A stretch of DNA of 64,000 bases from positions 2,790,001 to 2,854,000 of the forward strand of contig OY762464.1 in the NCBI GenBank assembly GCA_963665765.1. The letters are read 5' to 3'. The stretch is from Bin76 sp963665765. Its GTDB lineage: Bacteria > Actinomycetota > Acidimicrobiia > Spongiisociales > ZC4RG35. Positions 50,561-59,576 of the stretch are shown piece after piece. Each line of letters opens with the position of its first letter. Positions within the stretch are counted from its first letter, which is position 1. Made by a program: the position numbers and the translations under genes. A model generated the notes under the pieces. That model did no database searches. It had not been told where the DNA came from and saw only the letters and a list, made by a program, of their open reading frames with translations.

Positions 50561-52753
50561 TTACTGACCGTCCCCCTCGGAGGGGGCGGGACTTTCCTCG
50601 GTATCGGAAGGCGGCTCATCATCTTCATCGGTGGTGGGATCCGGTTCGCCGCCCTCTTCATCTATGGGGGCTTGCCCATCACTTATGGGGGCTTGCCCAT
50701 CACTCCCATCGGTGGTGGGATCCGGTTCGCCGCCCTCTTCATCTATGGGGGTCTGGTCCTCCTCCTCGGGGATCAGTTCCGGAAAGATGTCGTGTAATCC
50801 TTCGGGCAATACGGTGGGCTCTTCGTCCTCGGGTCCCGGACACACCACGTCGTCTTGACCGGTCGGGGGGTCATTAGCCGGCGTTTCCGAGGGATCGGGC
50901 GGCGCCACTGCTCCGGAGTCGGTCAGCAACGACATCACGCAGGGATGAACTTCGATGATCTCCCGACGGGGTAGGTAGCGGACTCGATTGGCATGCCGGG
51001 TCTCTTCCTCTCCCTGCCGGATGATGCGGGTAACGTTCACATCCCAGCCCGGCGCCGAGGATTGGACCTGTTCCACTTCGCCGAGGACCACCTCCGGATT
51101 GGCCCGGTACAGGGTTTCGGGCGGCTCCTTCTCATTGAAGCGCCCGGACACGGAGGAGGACACCATCCGGGCGTTCGGGCCGCCTTCGGCCACCACTTCC
51201 AAACGGCCCCAACCGTCTTGCCAGCTTCCCACCATGATCCGTCCGTCGTTGTCGCCGAAGAACTTCACGGTGATGGAAGTTCTCGTGTACTCGGTTCGGA
51301 TCAGCACGTGAGCGGGGGAGTCGTTGCGGAAGACCAGATCCACCTCGGGCCAGTTGATGGTGGCCTCCACCCCCACGGGATAACGAGGGAAATAGAAGCT
51401 GTGCGTCTTGTGGAATATGTCTTCGAAACCCCCCCAGAACACCGCGTTGTAGAAAGTGGTGGCAAACTGGCTCACTCCTCCGCCGACGGTGTCCACCAAC
51501 TCTCCCTTCACCAGGGTGCCGGCTTCCACAAAACCATCTGCGAAGGTTCGCCGGCCGACATGCTGGTTGAGACTGAATCTTTCGCCGGGAGGAACCAGGG
51601 CGTCGTTTACCTTGTCGGCAAACAGTTGGATGTTGGACACTCGGGCCGCACAACAGGGGTGATAGGTGGTGTATTGGGAGACGAGGTGGCGGATTCCCAG
51701 CATCTCGATCTCTTCGGTGGTTATCTGAGCCTGGACGCCTTCTGCGATGGGGAGGGTCGCCGAGCGGGTCTCTCCGGCCGCCAGTTGTTCCAGCAATTCT
51801 CCGGTCTTGGTAACATCGATCACCGTGCCGGACCGGGAGGGATGGATGATCACCTGGTTGTTTTCGTCTATCTCGTAATAGGCGTCCCGGGGTGCATCCC
51901 CCACCCGGTCACTGATTTCTGCCACCTTGCGGGTGACCAGCCGGGGATCCACCCTCAGAGATACGGTGGGCGAGGCGTTTATGTCGAATCCGAAAGTTGT
52001 TGCATCGGCTATTTCCTGAGCGGTGAAGATCAGATCGGCTTCACCTGCGGGGTCTTTGAACACCACCGGAGCGGATACCCATATCTGTGCCGTGGTCAGA
52101 GCGTCGGTGATCTGGTCGATTCTGGTCGAGGGCTCCACCAGGACGGAGCTCATCGGCACCGTTCCGCCTCCTCCCACGGCGGCGGCGGTGATCCGCTCCA
52201 CGGCGCCCGTCCTGTCCAGGCGCCAGCCCGGTGTGGGATAGGTGGGGATCGGCCGGCCGTTCAAAAACTCCACTTTCCCTTCCACCGGGGGAATTCCGTA
52301 TTGATGGTCCAATTGGTCCAAAAGGTCCATAACCCGGGTTTCGTCAATGGAAGATTGCGGGCGAAATTCCACGGGTGTGGGCTCTGAGTAAAAGTTTCTC
52401 AGCCACCCCCGCCATCTCTGCAGAAAACTTCCGCTTCTTTCCTGCCACAGGGCCAGATCGATAAGTTGCCCGGTGTTGATCCGATATCCGAACTCCGCGG
52501 CGCTGAAGCTGTTGGAATGGTCCTCCACCAGGATCTCGATAACGGCTTGGGCCTGTTCGGATTCCAGGGCGGCCAAAAGGGCCTCGGCCTCGGTTTTCTC
52601 CAGGCCGCTCAGGTCTGTTCCGGAGACGCTTACCGAACCGATGATGGTTTGGCTGTTAGCTCTGCTCCAGAGCACGAAGCCGATCAGGGAGATGACGATC
52701 AGCGCCGCCCCCCCGACCACTGCGATCAGCAGTGACCGGGCAACTCGCGACAT
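50561..52753 (-). CDS. VanW-family surface protein with acidic repeat tail
   Basis: A 730-residue protein. One N-terminal membrane helix (LLIAVVGGAALIVISLIGFVLW) is followed by about 280 residues containing two peptidoglycan-binding_4-like segments. A VanW domain follows (about 370-510) with the core FSLNQHVGRRTFADGFVEAG, GELVDTVGGGVSQFATTFYNAVFWGG and HSFYFPRYPVGVEATINW. The last ~120 residues are Pro/Asp/Glu-rich and repetitive. Such proteins sit outside the membrane and may bind cell wall; the function is unknown. Start ATG 52753. A weak GC hairpin (gcgccc/gggcgc, near 50501-50521) follows its stop. Confidence 0.85.
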   Translation of the reverse strand: MSRVARSLLIAVVGGAALIVISLIGFVLWSRANSQTIIGSVSVSGTDLSGLEKTEAEALLAALESEQAQAVIEILVEDHSNSFSAAEFGYRINTGQLIDLALWQERSGSFLQRWRGWLRNFYSEPTPVEFRPQSSIDETRVMDLLDQLDHQYGIPPVEGKVEFLNGRPIPTYPTPGWRLDRTGAVERITAAAVGGGGTVPMSSVLVEPSTRIDQITDALTTAQIWVSAPVVFKDPAGEADLIFTAQEIADATTFGFDINASPTVSLRVDPRLVTRKVAEISDRVGDAPRDAYYEIDENNQVIIHPSRSGTVIDVTKTGELLEQLAAGETRSATLPIAEGVQAQITTEEIEMLGIRHLVSQYTTYHPCCAARVSNIQLFADKVNDALVPPGERFSLNQHVGRRTFADGFVEAGTLVKGELVDTVGGGVSQFATTFYNAVFWGGFEDIFHKTHSFYFPRYPVGVEATINWPEVDLVFRNDSPAHVLIRTEYTRTSITVKFFGDNDGRIMVGSWQDGWGRLEVVAEGGPNARMVSSSVSGRFNEKEPPETLYRANPEVVLGEVEQVQSSAPGWDVNVTRIIRQGEEETRHANRVRYLPRREIIEVHPCVMSLLTDSGAVAPPDPSETPANDPPTGQDDVVCPGPEDEEPTVLPEGLHDIFPELIPEEEDQTPIDEEGGEPDPTTDGSDGQAPISDGQAPIDEEGGEPDPTTDEDDEPPSDTEESPAPSEGDGQ
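50629..50752. repeat. direct repeats coding the acidic tail of the VanW protein
   Basis: A block of about 42 bases starting catcggtggtgggatccggt (from about 50627 and again from about 50708) occurs twice. Between the copies, a 21-base unit (tatgggggcttgcccatcac) is itself duplicated. They encode repeated IDEEGGEPDPTTD and DGQAPI units. The near-perfect DNA identity indicates recent slippage or unequal exchange, so tail length probably varies between strains. Confidence 0.85.
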
Positions 52754-52843
52754 GAGGAGGGGGAAAAGAGGTAGATAACTCGGTTATATTGTAGAAAGCG
52801 CGCGCTGCTATGTCAGGTAGCCTGCATACGCGTTATTCGAGAG

Positions 52844-53263
52844 ATGGCCGAGCGCGGGGAAGAGCACGGGGTCCGGGCCGCCACCCTGTGGTCATTGGTT
52901 CGGAGGATCGTCTTGATCGCCTTCCTGGTCACGGGGGGCTTGATGATCATCGCGGTGTGGGGATTGCCGCTGGGGCCGTTTCTGGCGGTCGGATCGGCAG
53001 CGGGGGTGGCCATCGGGTTGGGCGCCAGAGGATTGGTGCAGGATGTGATCTCGGGGTTTTTCATTCTGGCCGAAGACCAGTACCGAATCGGGGACACGAT
53101 CAAAAGCGGGGCCGCCCGCGGCGTGGTAACCGACATCCGTCCCCGAGTCACCATTCTTATGGATGACGAGGGGGTCACCTATTACGTTCCCAACGGATCT
53201 CTGGGTGGATCGGTCTCCATGGTGTTTCCATCACCGTCCTCCACCGACGAGGCGGGTTCGTAG
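52844..53263 (+). CDS. minimal MscS-type mechanosensitive channel protein
   Basis: A 139-residue protein. It has a short cytosolic lead, one or two hydrophobic helices (IVLIAFLVTGGLMIIAVWG and FLAVGSAAGVAIGLGA), and then the MscS pore-lining helix and beta domain: GLGARGLVQDVISGFFILAEDQYRIGD followed by VTYYVPNGSL. The upper transmembrane helices and the large C-terminal cage of MscS (about 286 residues) are missing, so it is a reduced or truncated form. It converges with, and overlaps by 82 bp, the UMF1 transporter gene. The convergent overlap may reflect a late stop in either gene. Confidence 0.75.
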   Translation: MAERGEEHGVRAATLWSLVRRIVLIAFLVTGGLMIIAVWGLPLGPFLAVGSAAGVAIGLGARGLVQDVISGFFILAEDQYRIGDTIKSGAARGVVTDIRPRVTILMDDEGVTYYVPNGSLGGSVSMVFPSPSSTDEAGS

Positions 53264-54495
53264 GTCGCGGCGGGATCGATTCCCCTCAAGATGAACCAGG
53301 CGACCCCCGCCACGATCAGCAGGCTGAACATGGCCGCGTGGCGACTCCAGCCCAGCACATCCACTATGAACCCCCACAGCAGCGGACCCAGGACTGCCGC
53401 GAATCGACCCACCGTGGCGTACAGGCCATAGAATTCTCCCAGCCGATTCGGAGGAGAGAGGGCGGACATCAGCACCCGGTCCGTGGCGCCCAGCCCTCCA
53501 AGTGACAGGCCTCCCGACAATCCCGCCACCCAGATCAGGGCGGTGACTCCCCACATACCGGCGACCACGCCCAGGGCGATGGTCACTATCCACAGCTTGA
53601 GGATCAAACGCACGCTCGCCCCCGGCCCCAGCCGGGTGGTGAGCCAACCTCCCAGGAGTCCCCCGACCATCGAGGCCGCGATGGCGGCGCCCAGGAGAAC
53701 GGTCACCTCCCAGGTGGTGAGTCCCACTTCTTCGGTGGCGTAGATCGCCAAGAATCCCCCCACCAAAGTGTTGACAGTCTCGGTGTAGCAGAACCTTCCC
53801 ACCAGGAATCTGGTCAGATGAGGGTGTTGGCGGGTGGCTTTCCACGATCTGATCAAATCGGTGACGATTCGGCGGAGTCGAGGCGGAGCGTCCGTCCGCC
53901 GGGCCCGGTTGACAGGTCTGATCAGGAAGAAAGCCGGGAGGGAAAACACCGCGAACCCGATCGCCAGAGAACGGAACACCGCCCGATAGTCCCCGCCCAC
54001 ACTCAAAACTACGGAACCGATGCCCAGCCCGATAAAGGAGCCCACGTATCCGATCGCCACTCCCAATCCGGAGACCCGACCGCGGGTTTGAGGAGTGCTC
54101 ACATCAAGCAGCAGGGAGTCGTACACGGCCGATCCCACATGGAATCCGATCAGAGAAACCCCGAACACCACCATGGTGAGGAGGGTTGGTCCCACCGCCA
54201 GCAGGAAAGTTCCGGAGACGGCCATCCCGGTGGTGACCGCCAGGGCGCCGATCCGGTTGCCGTGATAGTCGGTGCCGGCGCCCACCCAGGGCGCCAGGAA
54301 AGCCACGGCTATTCCGGCGCCGGCGATGGTCAGGGACAGCGCCGAATCGGGCAGTCCTTTCTCCAGGATCCATTGGGGCAGATAGAGCCCGATCACTCCC
54401 AGGGCGAAAATGGTGTTGGCCAAGTCATAGCCAATCCACGCCCACACCGACGAGCGGGCAGGATGCCGGTCCGGTGGGGGGGTGGGGTCGGTCAC
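53182..54495 (-). CDS. UMF1-family major facilitator transporter
   Basis: A 437-residue polytopic protein of the Vacuole-effluxer/UMF1 branch of MFS transporters. N-terminal markers are WAWIGYDLANTIFALGVIGLYLP and, after the second helix, FLAPWVGAGTDYHGNR (a loop 2-3 motif). Helix 4-5 carries DVSTPQTRGRVSGLGVAIGYVGSFIGL, the strongest family marker. About 12 helices are evident by eye. The substrate is unknown. The C-terminal tail, which overlaps the MscS gene on the opposite strand, is Asp/Pro-rich and probably cytosolic. Confidence 0.88.
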   Translation of the reverse strand: MTDPTPPPDRHPARSSVWAWIGYDLANTIFALGVIGLYLPQWILEKGLPDSALSLTIAGAGIAVAFLAPWVGAGTDYHGNRIGALAVTTGMAVSGTFLLAVGPTLLTMVVFGVSLIGFHVGSAVYDSLLLDVSTPQTRGRVSGLGVAIGYVGSFIGLGIGSVVLSVGGDYRAVFRSLAIGFAVFSLPAFFLIRPVNRARRTDAPPRLRRIVTDLIRSWKATRQHPHLTRFLVGRFCYTETVNTLVGGFLAIYATEEVGLTTWEVTVLLGAAIAASMVGGLLGGWLTTRLGPGASVRLILKLWIVTIALGVVAGMWGVTALIWVAGLSGGLSLGGLGATDRVLMSALSPPNRLGEFYGLYATVGRFAAVLGPLLWGFIVDVLGWSRHAAMFSLLIVAGVAWFILRGIDPAATYEPASSVEDGDGNTMETDPPRDPLGT

Positions 54496-54517
54496 GGTCC
54501 GGTTCCGGCCCGGGCCG

Positions 54518-55597
54518 TCAAAAGCTGATGGCCACCGATATCAACTCTTCATGTCCCAATTGGCCGGAAGTCGCCGCCATTGCCAGGTGGGACTCATCCA
54601 ACGGGAACTGGTGGCTCACCAGGGTGTCGAGGCGAGGATCCACCTCCAATTGTTGGATTCCCCATCGGTAGCCCTCCGAAGAGGGGCCCAGCACGCCCGT
54701 CACTTGCAATTGCTTGGCAACGATCACATCGGAGTAGAGGGAAGATATGGGGCGCCCTCCCTTGGTGGAGGCCAATATCACCCGGCCTCCCGGACGCACG
54801 ATCTCCAAGGCGGTGTAGATCGCTTCCGGATCATTGGAAGTCACATCCACCACCAGGTCGGGGCGGCGGCCGAGACTGTTCGCCACGGAGGTCTGGAGAT
54901 CGGCGGCCGAGACGTTGACCGTCAGATCGGCGCCCAGTAGGTCGGCCATCTCCAGCCGGTCGTGGTCCACCTCCAATCCGCTGATGCCCACCCAACCGGC
55001 CCCGGCGCTCTTGGCGGCCAGCAAGCAGGCCAATCCCCGTGGCCCGGGTCCCAGAATCAGAACGGTGTCTCCGGGGCGAAGTCGGGGAACCTGAACGGCC
55101 CATGTCCAGCCGTCCGCCAGGCTGTGGGCGACGGTGGCGGTGACGGCCGGGATGTCATCGCTGATTTGATGGAGTTGAGCGCAGGGATCGAGATAGAGAG
55201 TCTCGGCCATCCCTCCCCACAGGCCGGGGTGCTTTAGGGAGGGGATCATTCCATAGGAGTTGACCGGACGACGCCGTGAGCAATACGACAAGTTGGCTGC
55301 ACAGGAAGAGCACCGACGGCATCGGATGACCGGTTCCACCAGCACCCGGGATCCGATCTCATAGGGGAGATCTCCGTTGACGGAGTCGGCGATCCTTCCC
55401 ACTATCTGCCGACCCAGGATGACCGGATACGCCAGTTGGGAGATTTCTCCCGCCCAGGCCTGGGCGTCTATTCCCGACAGGCTGGTGGCCTCCACCGCCA
55501 GCCATCCGCCTTCCTGGACGGTGCGCCGGGGCAAGGTGCGGGGGCGTAGGACACGGGGCTCCACCAATATCTGTGCCTTGACGCCGATTCCGCTCAT
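54518..55597 (-). CDS. zinc-type medium-chain dehydrogenase-like protein lacking the catalytic zinc site
   Basis: A 359-residue MDR protein from ATG 55597 (GAGAGGGA upstream). The structural-zinc loop is intact, with four Cys in CRRCSSCAANLSYC. The catalytic Cys position reads TSLSGIDAQAW (Ser where CGTD is usual) and the GHE motif reads LGRQIVG, so the catalytic zinc is unlikely to bind. The cofactor domain is standard: DTVLILGPGPRGLACLLAAKSAGA, with ISGLEVDHDRLEMA. It may be a quinone-type reductase or an inactive paralogue. It lies between the UMF1 gene (22 bp) and the aminotransferase gene. Confidence 0.8.
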   Translation of the reverse strand: MSGIGVKAQILVEPRVLRPRTLPRRTVQEGGWLAVEATSLSGIDAQAWAGEISQLAYPVILGRQIVGRIADSVNGDLPYEIGSRVLVEPVIRCRRCSSCAANLSYCSRRRPVNSYGMIPSLKHPGLWGGMAETLYLDPCAQLHQISDDIPAVTATVAHSLADGWTWAVQVPRLRPGDTVLILGPGPRGLACLLAAKSAGAGWVGISGLEVDHDRLEMADLLGADLTVNVSAADLQTSVANSLGRRPDLVVDVTSNDPEAIYTALEIVRPGGRVILASTKGGRPISSLYSDVIVAKQLQVTGVLGPSSEGYRWGIQQLEVDPRLDTLVSHQFPLDESHLAMAATSGQLGHEELISVAISF

Positions 55598-55774
55598 GGC
55601 AGTCCCTCTCTGTTTGTAGCCAGGGTACATTTCCCACCGGCCTCCGGCGAAATCCCGGCGTCCGGGCGGTGGATAACCGCCCGCGGGCTTTCACGATATG
55701 GGCGTATGGGCCTGCATCTCGGAGCGGGGTCGGCGGGCTGAACACCGACCGCCGACCAGGGCGGAAGACCGGCT

Positions 55775-56959
55775 TTATCCGCTCAGAAAGTCGGCCAGCC
55801 TTTGCATTCCCCGGGCCAGGTCGTCGTCCGCCAAGGCATAGGAGAAACGGATGAAGCCGGGCGCCCCGAAAGCCTCTCCCGGCACCACCGCCACTTTGAT
55901 CTCCTCCAAGATGGCGTCCGCCAACTCGAGAGTGTTGCTCACGGTGCTTGCTCCCAACCTTCGGCCCATCAGCCCCGAACAGTCGGGGAAGGCATAGAAA
56001 GCGCCTTTCGGAACCAGGCAGTCGATGCCTTCCATCGCCGACAAGGCCTCGTACATGGCGTGGCGACGGCGGTCGAAGGCGGCCTTCATATCGGCCACCG
56101 GTTGCTGCGGCCCGGTGAGCGCCGCCCAAGCCGCTTTCTGGGCCACGTTGCAAACGTTGGAGGTGGAGTGGGATTGCAGGCCGACGGCGGCCTTGATCAC
56201 ATCCGGAGGCCCGACCATCCAACCCACCCGCCAACCCGGCATTGCGTAGGCTTTGGCCACTCCGTTCACGATCACCCACCGGTCGTCCATCGAGGCCGCG
56301 ATCGAGGAGAACTCGGTGTCATCGTAGACGAAATATTCATAGATCTCGTCTGCGATCACCCAGATTCCCCTTTCCGATGCCCAGGCGGCCAGCTCCCGCA
56401 CCTTTTTTGGGCTGTAGACCGCTCCGGTGGGGTTGGAGGGGGAAACAAAGATCAGGGCTTTGGTCCGATCGGTGACCGCCTGATCCAATTGGTCGATGGT
56501 TATCTGGAATCCCGTGCTTTGATCAGCCAGAACCGGCACCGCCACTCCTCCGGCCAGATGGATGGTCCAGGGATAGGAGACCCAGTAGGGGGCGGGGACG
56601 ATCACCTCGTCTCCCGGGTCGAGTAGGGCGGCGCAGGCTGCAAAGACCGCATACTTGCCCCCGTTGGTGATGAGCACCTGCGACGGCGCCACCCCAACTT
56701 GGGAGTTCCGGGCGGTGACGTCTGCCACCGCCTCTCTCAGTTCTCCCAGTCCGGAGGTGGGGCTGTAACGATGGTTTTGCGCATCCCGGCAGGCGGCGGC
56801 CGCCGCCTCCACCACATGGGCGGGGGAAGGAAAATCCGGTTCTCCCGGCCCAAAACTAATTACGTCCTCCCCCGCCGCCTGCATTTGCTTGGCTTTGGCG
56901 GAAACAGCCATGGTTGCCGAAGGGGCGATGTTGCCGATCCGATTTGATATGCGATTCAT
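55775..56959 (-). CDS. aspartate-type aminotransferase (class I, PLP)
   Basis: A 394-residue aminotransferase of the aspartate/prephenate (Ib) class. Landmarks are ISFGPGEPDFPSP, YSPTSGLGELREAVA, the NGGKYAVFAACAALLDPGDE cofactor region, SPSNPTGAVYS, ADEIYEYFVYDD and the PLP-Lys segment NGVAKAYAMPGWRVGW. In this last segment Ser is replaced by Ala before the Lys relative to the common NGVSK. It ends with GFIRFSYALADDDL. It interconverts aspartate or related acids with oxaloacetate. A 15-bp gap precedes the disulfide-reductase stop on the same strand. Confidence 0.9.
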   Translation of the reverse strand: MNRISNRIGNIAPSATMAVSAKAKQMQAAGEDVISFGPGEPDFPSPAHVVEAAAAACRDAQNHRYSPTSGLGELREAVADVTARNSQVGVAPSQVLITNGGKYAVFAACAALLDPGDEVIVPAPYWVSYPWTIHLAGGVAVPVLADQSTGFQITIDQLDQAVTDRTKALIFVSPSNPTGAVYSPKKVRELAAWASERGIWVIADEIYEYFVYDDTEFSSIAASMDDRWVIVNGVAKAYAMPGWRVGWMVGPPDVIKAAVGLQSHSTSNVCNVAQKAAWAALTGPQQPVADMKAAFDRRRHAMYEALSAMEGIDCLVPKGAFYAFPDCSGLMGRRLGASTVSNTLELADAILEEIKVAVVPGEAFGAPGFIRFSYALADDDLARGMQRLADFLSG

Positions 56960-56969
56960 AACCAGGAGG

Positions 56970-58316
56970 TTAGAAAGTTGTGCGCCGGGCGGCGATGTGT
57001 ATCAAGTCCCACACTCCGGAAAACGGAGGAGCATAGGCCAGATCGGTCCAGGCAAGATCATGGGCGGTCATTCCGTTCCAGATGGCAGTGGCGAACACGT
57101 CGATTTTCTTTCCGGCGCCCGGGCCTCCCACGATCTGCGCTCCCAGAATCCGGTTGGTGGTCGCTTCGGCAATGACCCGGATGCTCATGGGGGCGGCGGT
57201 CGGCCAGTAACCGGCCGCAGTGGCGCCCTGGGCGTCTCCGATCACGATCCGGTATCCCGCTTGTTGAGCGGCGGCGCTGGTCAATCCGGTGGAAGAGATC
57301 TCCAGGTCACATACTTTGGTGATGGCGGTGCCCAGCACCCCCGGAAACTCGGCCTGCTCCCCGCCGATGTTGATGCCGGCCACCCGTCCGGTCTTGTTGG
57401 CGATGGTTCCCAGGTGATAATTGACCGGTCGGCCGGTAACCCGATGGAGGGCTTCCGAACAGTCACCTGCCGACCAAACGCCGTCGATCTCGGTGCGTTG
57501 CCTCCGGTCCACTGCGATGGCGCCTGTCTCCCCGACCGGTATCCCGGCCCCCAGAGCCAGTGCGGTCTCGGGACGGGACCCCAGTCCCAGCACCACCAAG
57601 TCGGCCGGGAGGGTTTCGTCATCGCATCCCACGCTTTCCACCCGGGTTGTCCCGTTGATGCACTTCACCCGAGTGCCGGTGATCACCCTGATCCCCATGT
57701 TCTCCATCGCTTCGACCGCTTTCCGCCCGAGATCGGGGTCAAGGGTGCGATCCAGGACCGCCGGTCCCGAGGTGAGCACCACCACCGGGAATCCCCGATG
57801 GTGAAAGGCCTCGGCGGTTTCCAGCCCGATATACCCACCGCCGATTACCACCACCGAACCTTTCTGAGCGTCAGCTCGCCGGCGGAGCCGGGCGGCGTCG
57901 TCCAGGGTGCGCAATTCCGAGACGCCCCGCAGGTGGATCCCGTCGATGGGAGGGCGGATGGCGCTTGCCCCGGTGGCCATCATCAGTTGGTCAAAGTCCA
58001 GTTGGTAGGTGTTGCCCTCCTCAATGTCCCGCGCCGTCACTCGTCGCTTGTCCAAGTCGATCTCCGTTGCCTCATGACGGATACGCACCTCGATATCCCG
58101 GGCCTGGAACTGCTGCGGAGTGCGAACCACCAGGCGTTGGAGTGGGTCGACGTATCCGGCCACGTAATAGGGCTCCCCACAAGCGGAATAGGAGACATAG
58201 GAGGAGCGTTCCAAAGCGATGATCTGCAAGTCTTCGGAGGAACGCCTGCGACGCGCCTGGCTGGCGGCCGACATTCCGGCGGCGTCGCCGCCGATCACCA
58301 CCAATCGTTCCGTCAC
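56970..58316 (-). CDS. FAD/NAD(P)-dependent disulfide reductase, CoA-disulfide-reductase-like
   Basis: A 448-residue flavoprotein from GTG 58316 (the longer frame overlaps the LapA gene). The FAD motif is VVIGGDAAGMSAASQAR, with a single redox Cys in SYSACGEPYYVAG (about residue 46), typical of CoA-disulfide and NADH-oxidase-like reductases. An NAD motif is SVVVIGGGYIGLETAEAF, then the second FAD block GVWSAGDCSE. The C-terminal domain has AYAPPFSGVWDLIH with the conserved Tyr-Ala-Pro-Pro-Phe. It could reduce CoA disulfide or persulfides. It overlaps the LapA-type gene stop by four bases. Confidence 0.88.
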   Translation of the reverse strand: MTERLVVIGGDAAGMSAASQARRRRSSEDLQIIALERSSYVSYSACGEPYYVAGYVDPLQRLVVRTPQQFQARDIEVRIRHEATEIDLDKRRVTARDIEEGNTYQLDFDQLMMATGASAIRPPIDGIHLRGVSELRTLDDAARLRRRADAQKGSVVVIGGGYIGLETAEAFHHRGFPVVVLTSGPAVLDRTLDPDLGRKAVEAMENMGIRVITGTRVKCINGTTRVESVGCDDETLPADLVVLGLGSRPETALALGAGIPVGETGAIAVDRRQRTEIDGVWSAGDCSEALHRVTGRPVNYHLGTIANKTGRVAGINIGGEQAEFPGVLGTAITKVCDLEISSTGLTSAAAQQAGYRIVIGDAQGATAAGYWPTAAPMSIRVIAEATTNRILGAQIVGGPGAGKKIDVFATAIWNGMTAHDLAWTDLAYAPPFSGVWDLIHIAARRTTF

Positions 58317-58618
58317 TGTTGGGCGCGGGCTCGCTTCCGGCGCCGCCGGCGTAGCAGGGCGAGGGCTTCCCAGACCAAAATGGCGGCGACCGACACGGCC
58401 GCCATCAGGAAGATCATGGGAAAGTTCCCACTCCACCAGAACAGGTTGACCTGCACGGAGTGGGAATTCTGGAGTACGAACCAGATCAGCAGAAGCGCCA
58501 GTCCACCTCCGCCGGCCACCCGCCAGGGAAAAGCGGATTTTTCCGCCGGGGCTGCAGAGATCGATGCCGACGGCTCAATCGGCTTACCTGTAGTTCTCTT
58601 CTGGTCACGGTCTTTCAT
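58313..58618 (-). CDS. LapA-domain (DUF1049) membrane protein
   Basis: A 101-residue protein from ATG 58618; the open frame upstream is not typical. It has two membrane helices, GLALLLIWFVLQNSHSVQVNLFWW and FPMIFLMAAVSVAAILVWEAL. The QN-V-FWW pattern is the LapA/DUF1049 hallmark. A basic C-terminal tail (RRRRRKRARAQQ) follows. In Gram-negative bacteria LapA helps outer-membrane assembly; its role in actinobacteria is unknown. The stop overlaps the reductase start as GTGA. Confidence 0.8.
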   Translation of the reverse strand: MKDRDQKRTTGKPIEPSASISAAPAEKSAFPWRVAGGGGLALLLIWFVLQNSHSVQVNLFWWSGNFPMIFLMAAVSVAAILVWEALALLRRRRRKRARAQQ

Positions 58619-58814
58619 GCGTGGAATGCGATTGTACCGGGTCTCGGTCCCGGGACCCGATCCGGCCTGGTGGGATGGACTCGGTCGGGCAGTATTGATC
58701 CGGTGGCGGGATATCATGGGGAGATAGGTCCTTTGGGCGCTCCTCCGCAAAAGCTTTCCGTTTTTACGCAAGTGGGGGAGTGAATGAAGTCAACAGCATC
58801 CGGAAGAGGAAAAA

Positions 58815-59576
58815 ATGGAAGAACGGTCGGAGAAGACGCAGGCACAAGAACCGGGTGGGGTCTCGGGGGAGGAGTTGGATGTCCCGACCCGGAAAGGACG
58901 CTTGCGTCGGGCGTTCGGTTTCCTGGGTGCTCCGTTGTTTTGGGGAGGATTGGTGATGGGGATGGTGGTGTTTGCCGCCGGGGTGGCCATCGGCTTGGGA
59001 GCGGCCCGGTGGATGGATGACGACCGCGGGATGGATGATCACGGCGGTGGCGGGAAGGGGGCGTTTTCGTTCCGTGTCGATCCCGAGGAGGAGGAGTATC
59101 GAAAGGGAGAAGCAAAGAACCGATGGGGAAGGGTTTCGGATCGGAAAGGCTTTGGTCGGAAGATTTTTCCCTTCCGGGAGGATAATGTTCCTGATGCAAT
59201 CTGGGAAAGAGTCGAAAGTCTCATCGAAGAGATCGAACAACTGGTGGCGAAGGTCTCCGACTACCTGGATGACGAGGGGAACCCGGGTGATTTCCTGGAT
59301 GAGTTTTTCGGGTCCGGTTCCTGGCAGGACGATCTCTGGGAAGGCGACGGACCGGACGGGGCCTTGGGAAGATTCGGGTTGCCGTTTGGGGAATTGCTGC
59401 CCGGGCTGGCCTTCCTGGAAGAATGCGAATTCGACTTGCAGAGTTTCCCCGAGGGATGGGAGGAGCTTCCGGATGCCGCGTTCGAGGGGGCCGAGGATTC
59501 CGAAGACCTGGAGGGGTTCTTGGAGCAGATGGAGGCACTGTTCGAGGAGATCTGCCAAACTCCCGCCGAGCAATAA
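58815..59576 (+). CDS. hypothetical acidic single-pass membrane protein
   Basis: A 253-residue protein starting at ATG 58815 with AGAGGA six bases upstream. A basic stretch (TRKGRLRRAFGF) precedes one membrane helix (WGGLVMGMVVFAAGVAIGLGAARW). The remaining ~180 residues are very acidic, with helix-forming segments IWERVESLIEEIEQLVAKVSDYLDD and EDLEGFLEQMEALFEEICQ that could form coiled coils. No family is recognised. It probably faces outward as an acidic ectodomain. The gene diverges from the LapA gene and precedes the sugar-importer operon. Confidence 0.6.
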   Translation: MEERSEKTQAQEPGGVSGEELDVPTRKGRLRRAFGFLGAPLFWGGLVMGMVVFAAGVAIGLGAARWMDDDRGMDDHGGGGKGAFSFRVDPEEEEYRKGEAKNRWGRVSDRKGFGRKIFPFREDNVPDAIWERVESLIEEIEQLVAKVSDYLDDEGNPGDFLDEFFGSGSWQDDLWEGDGPDGALGRFGLPFGELLPGLAFLEECEFDLQSFPEGWEELPDAAFEGAEDSEDLEGFLEQMEALFEEICQTPAEQ

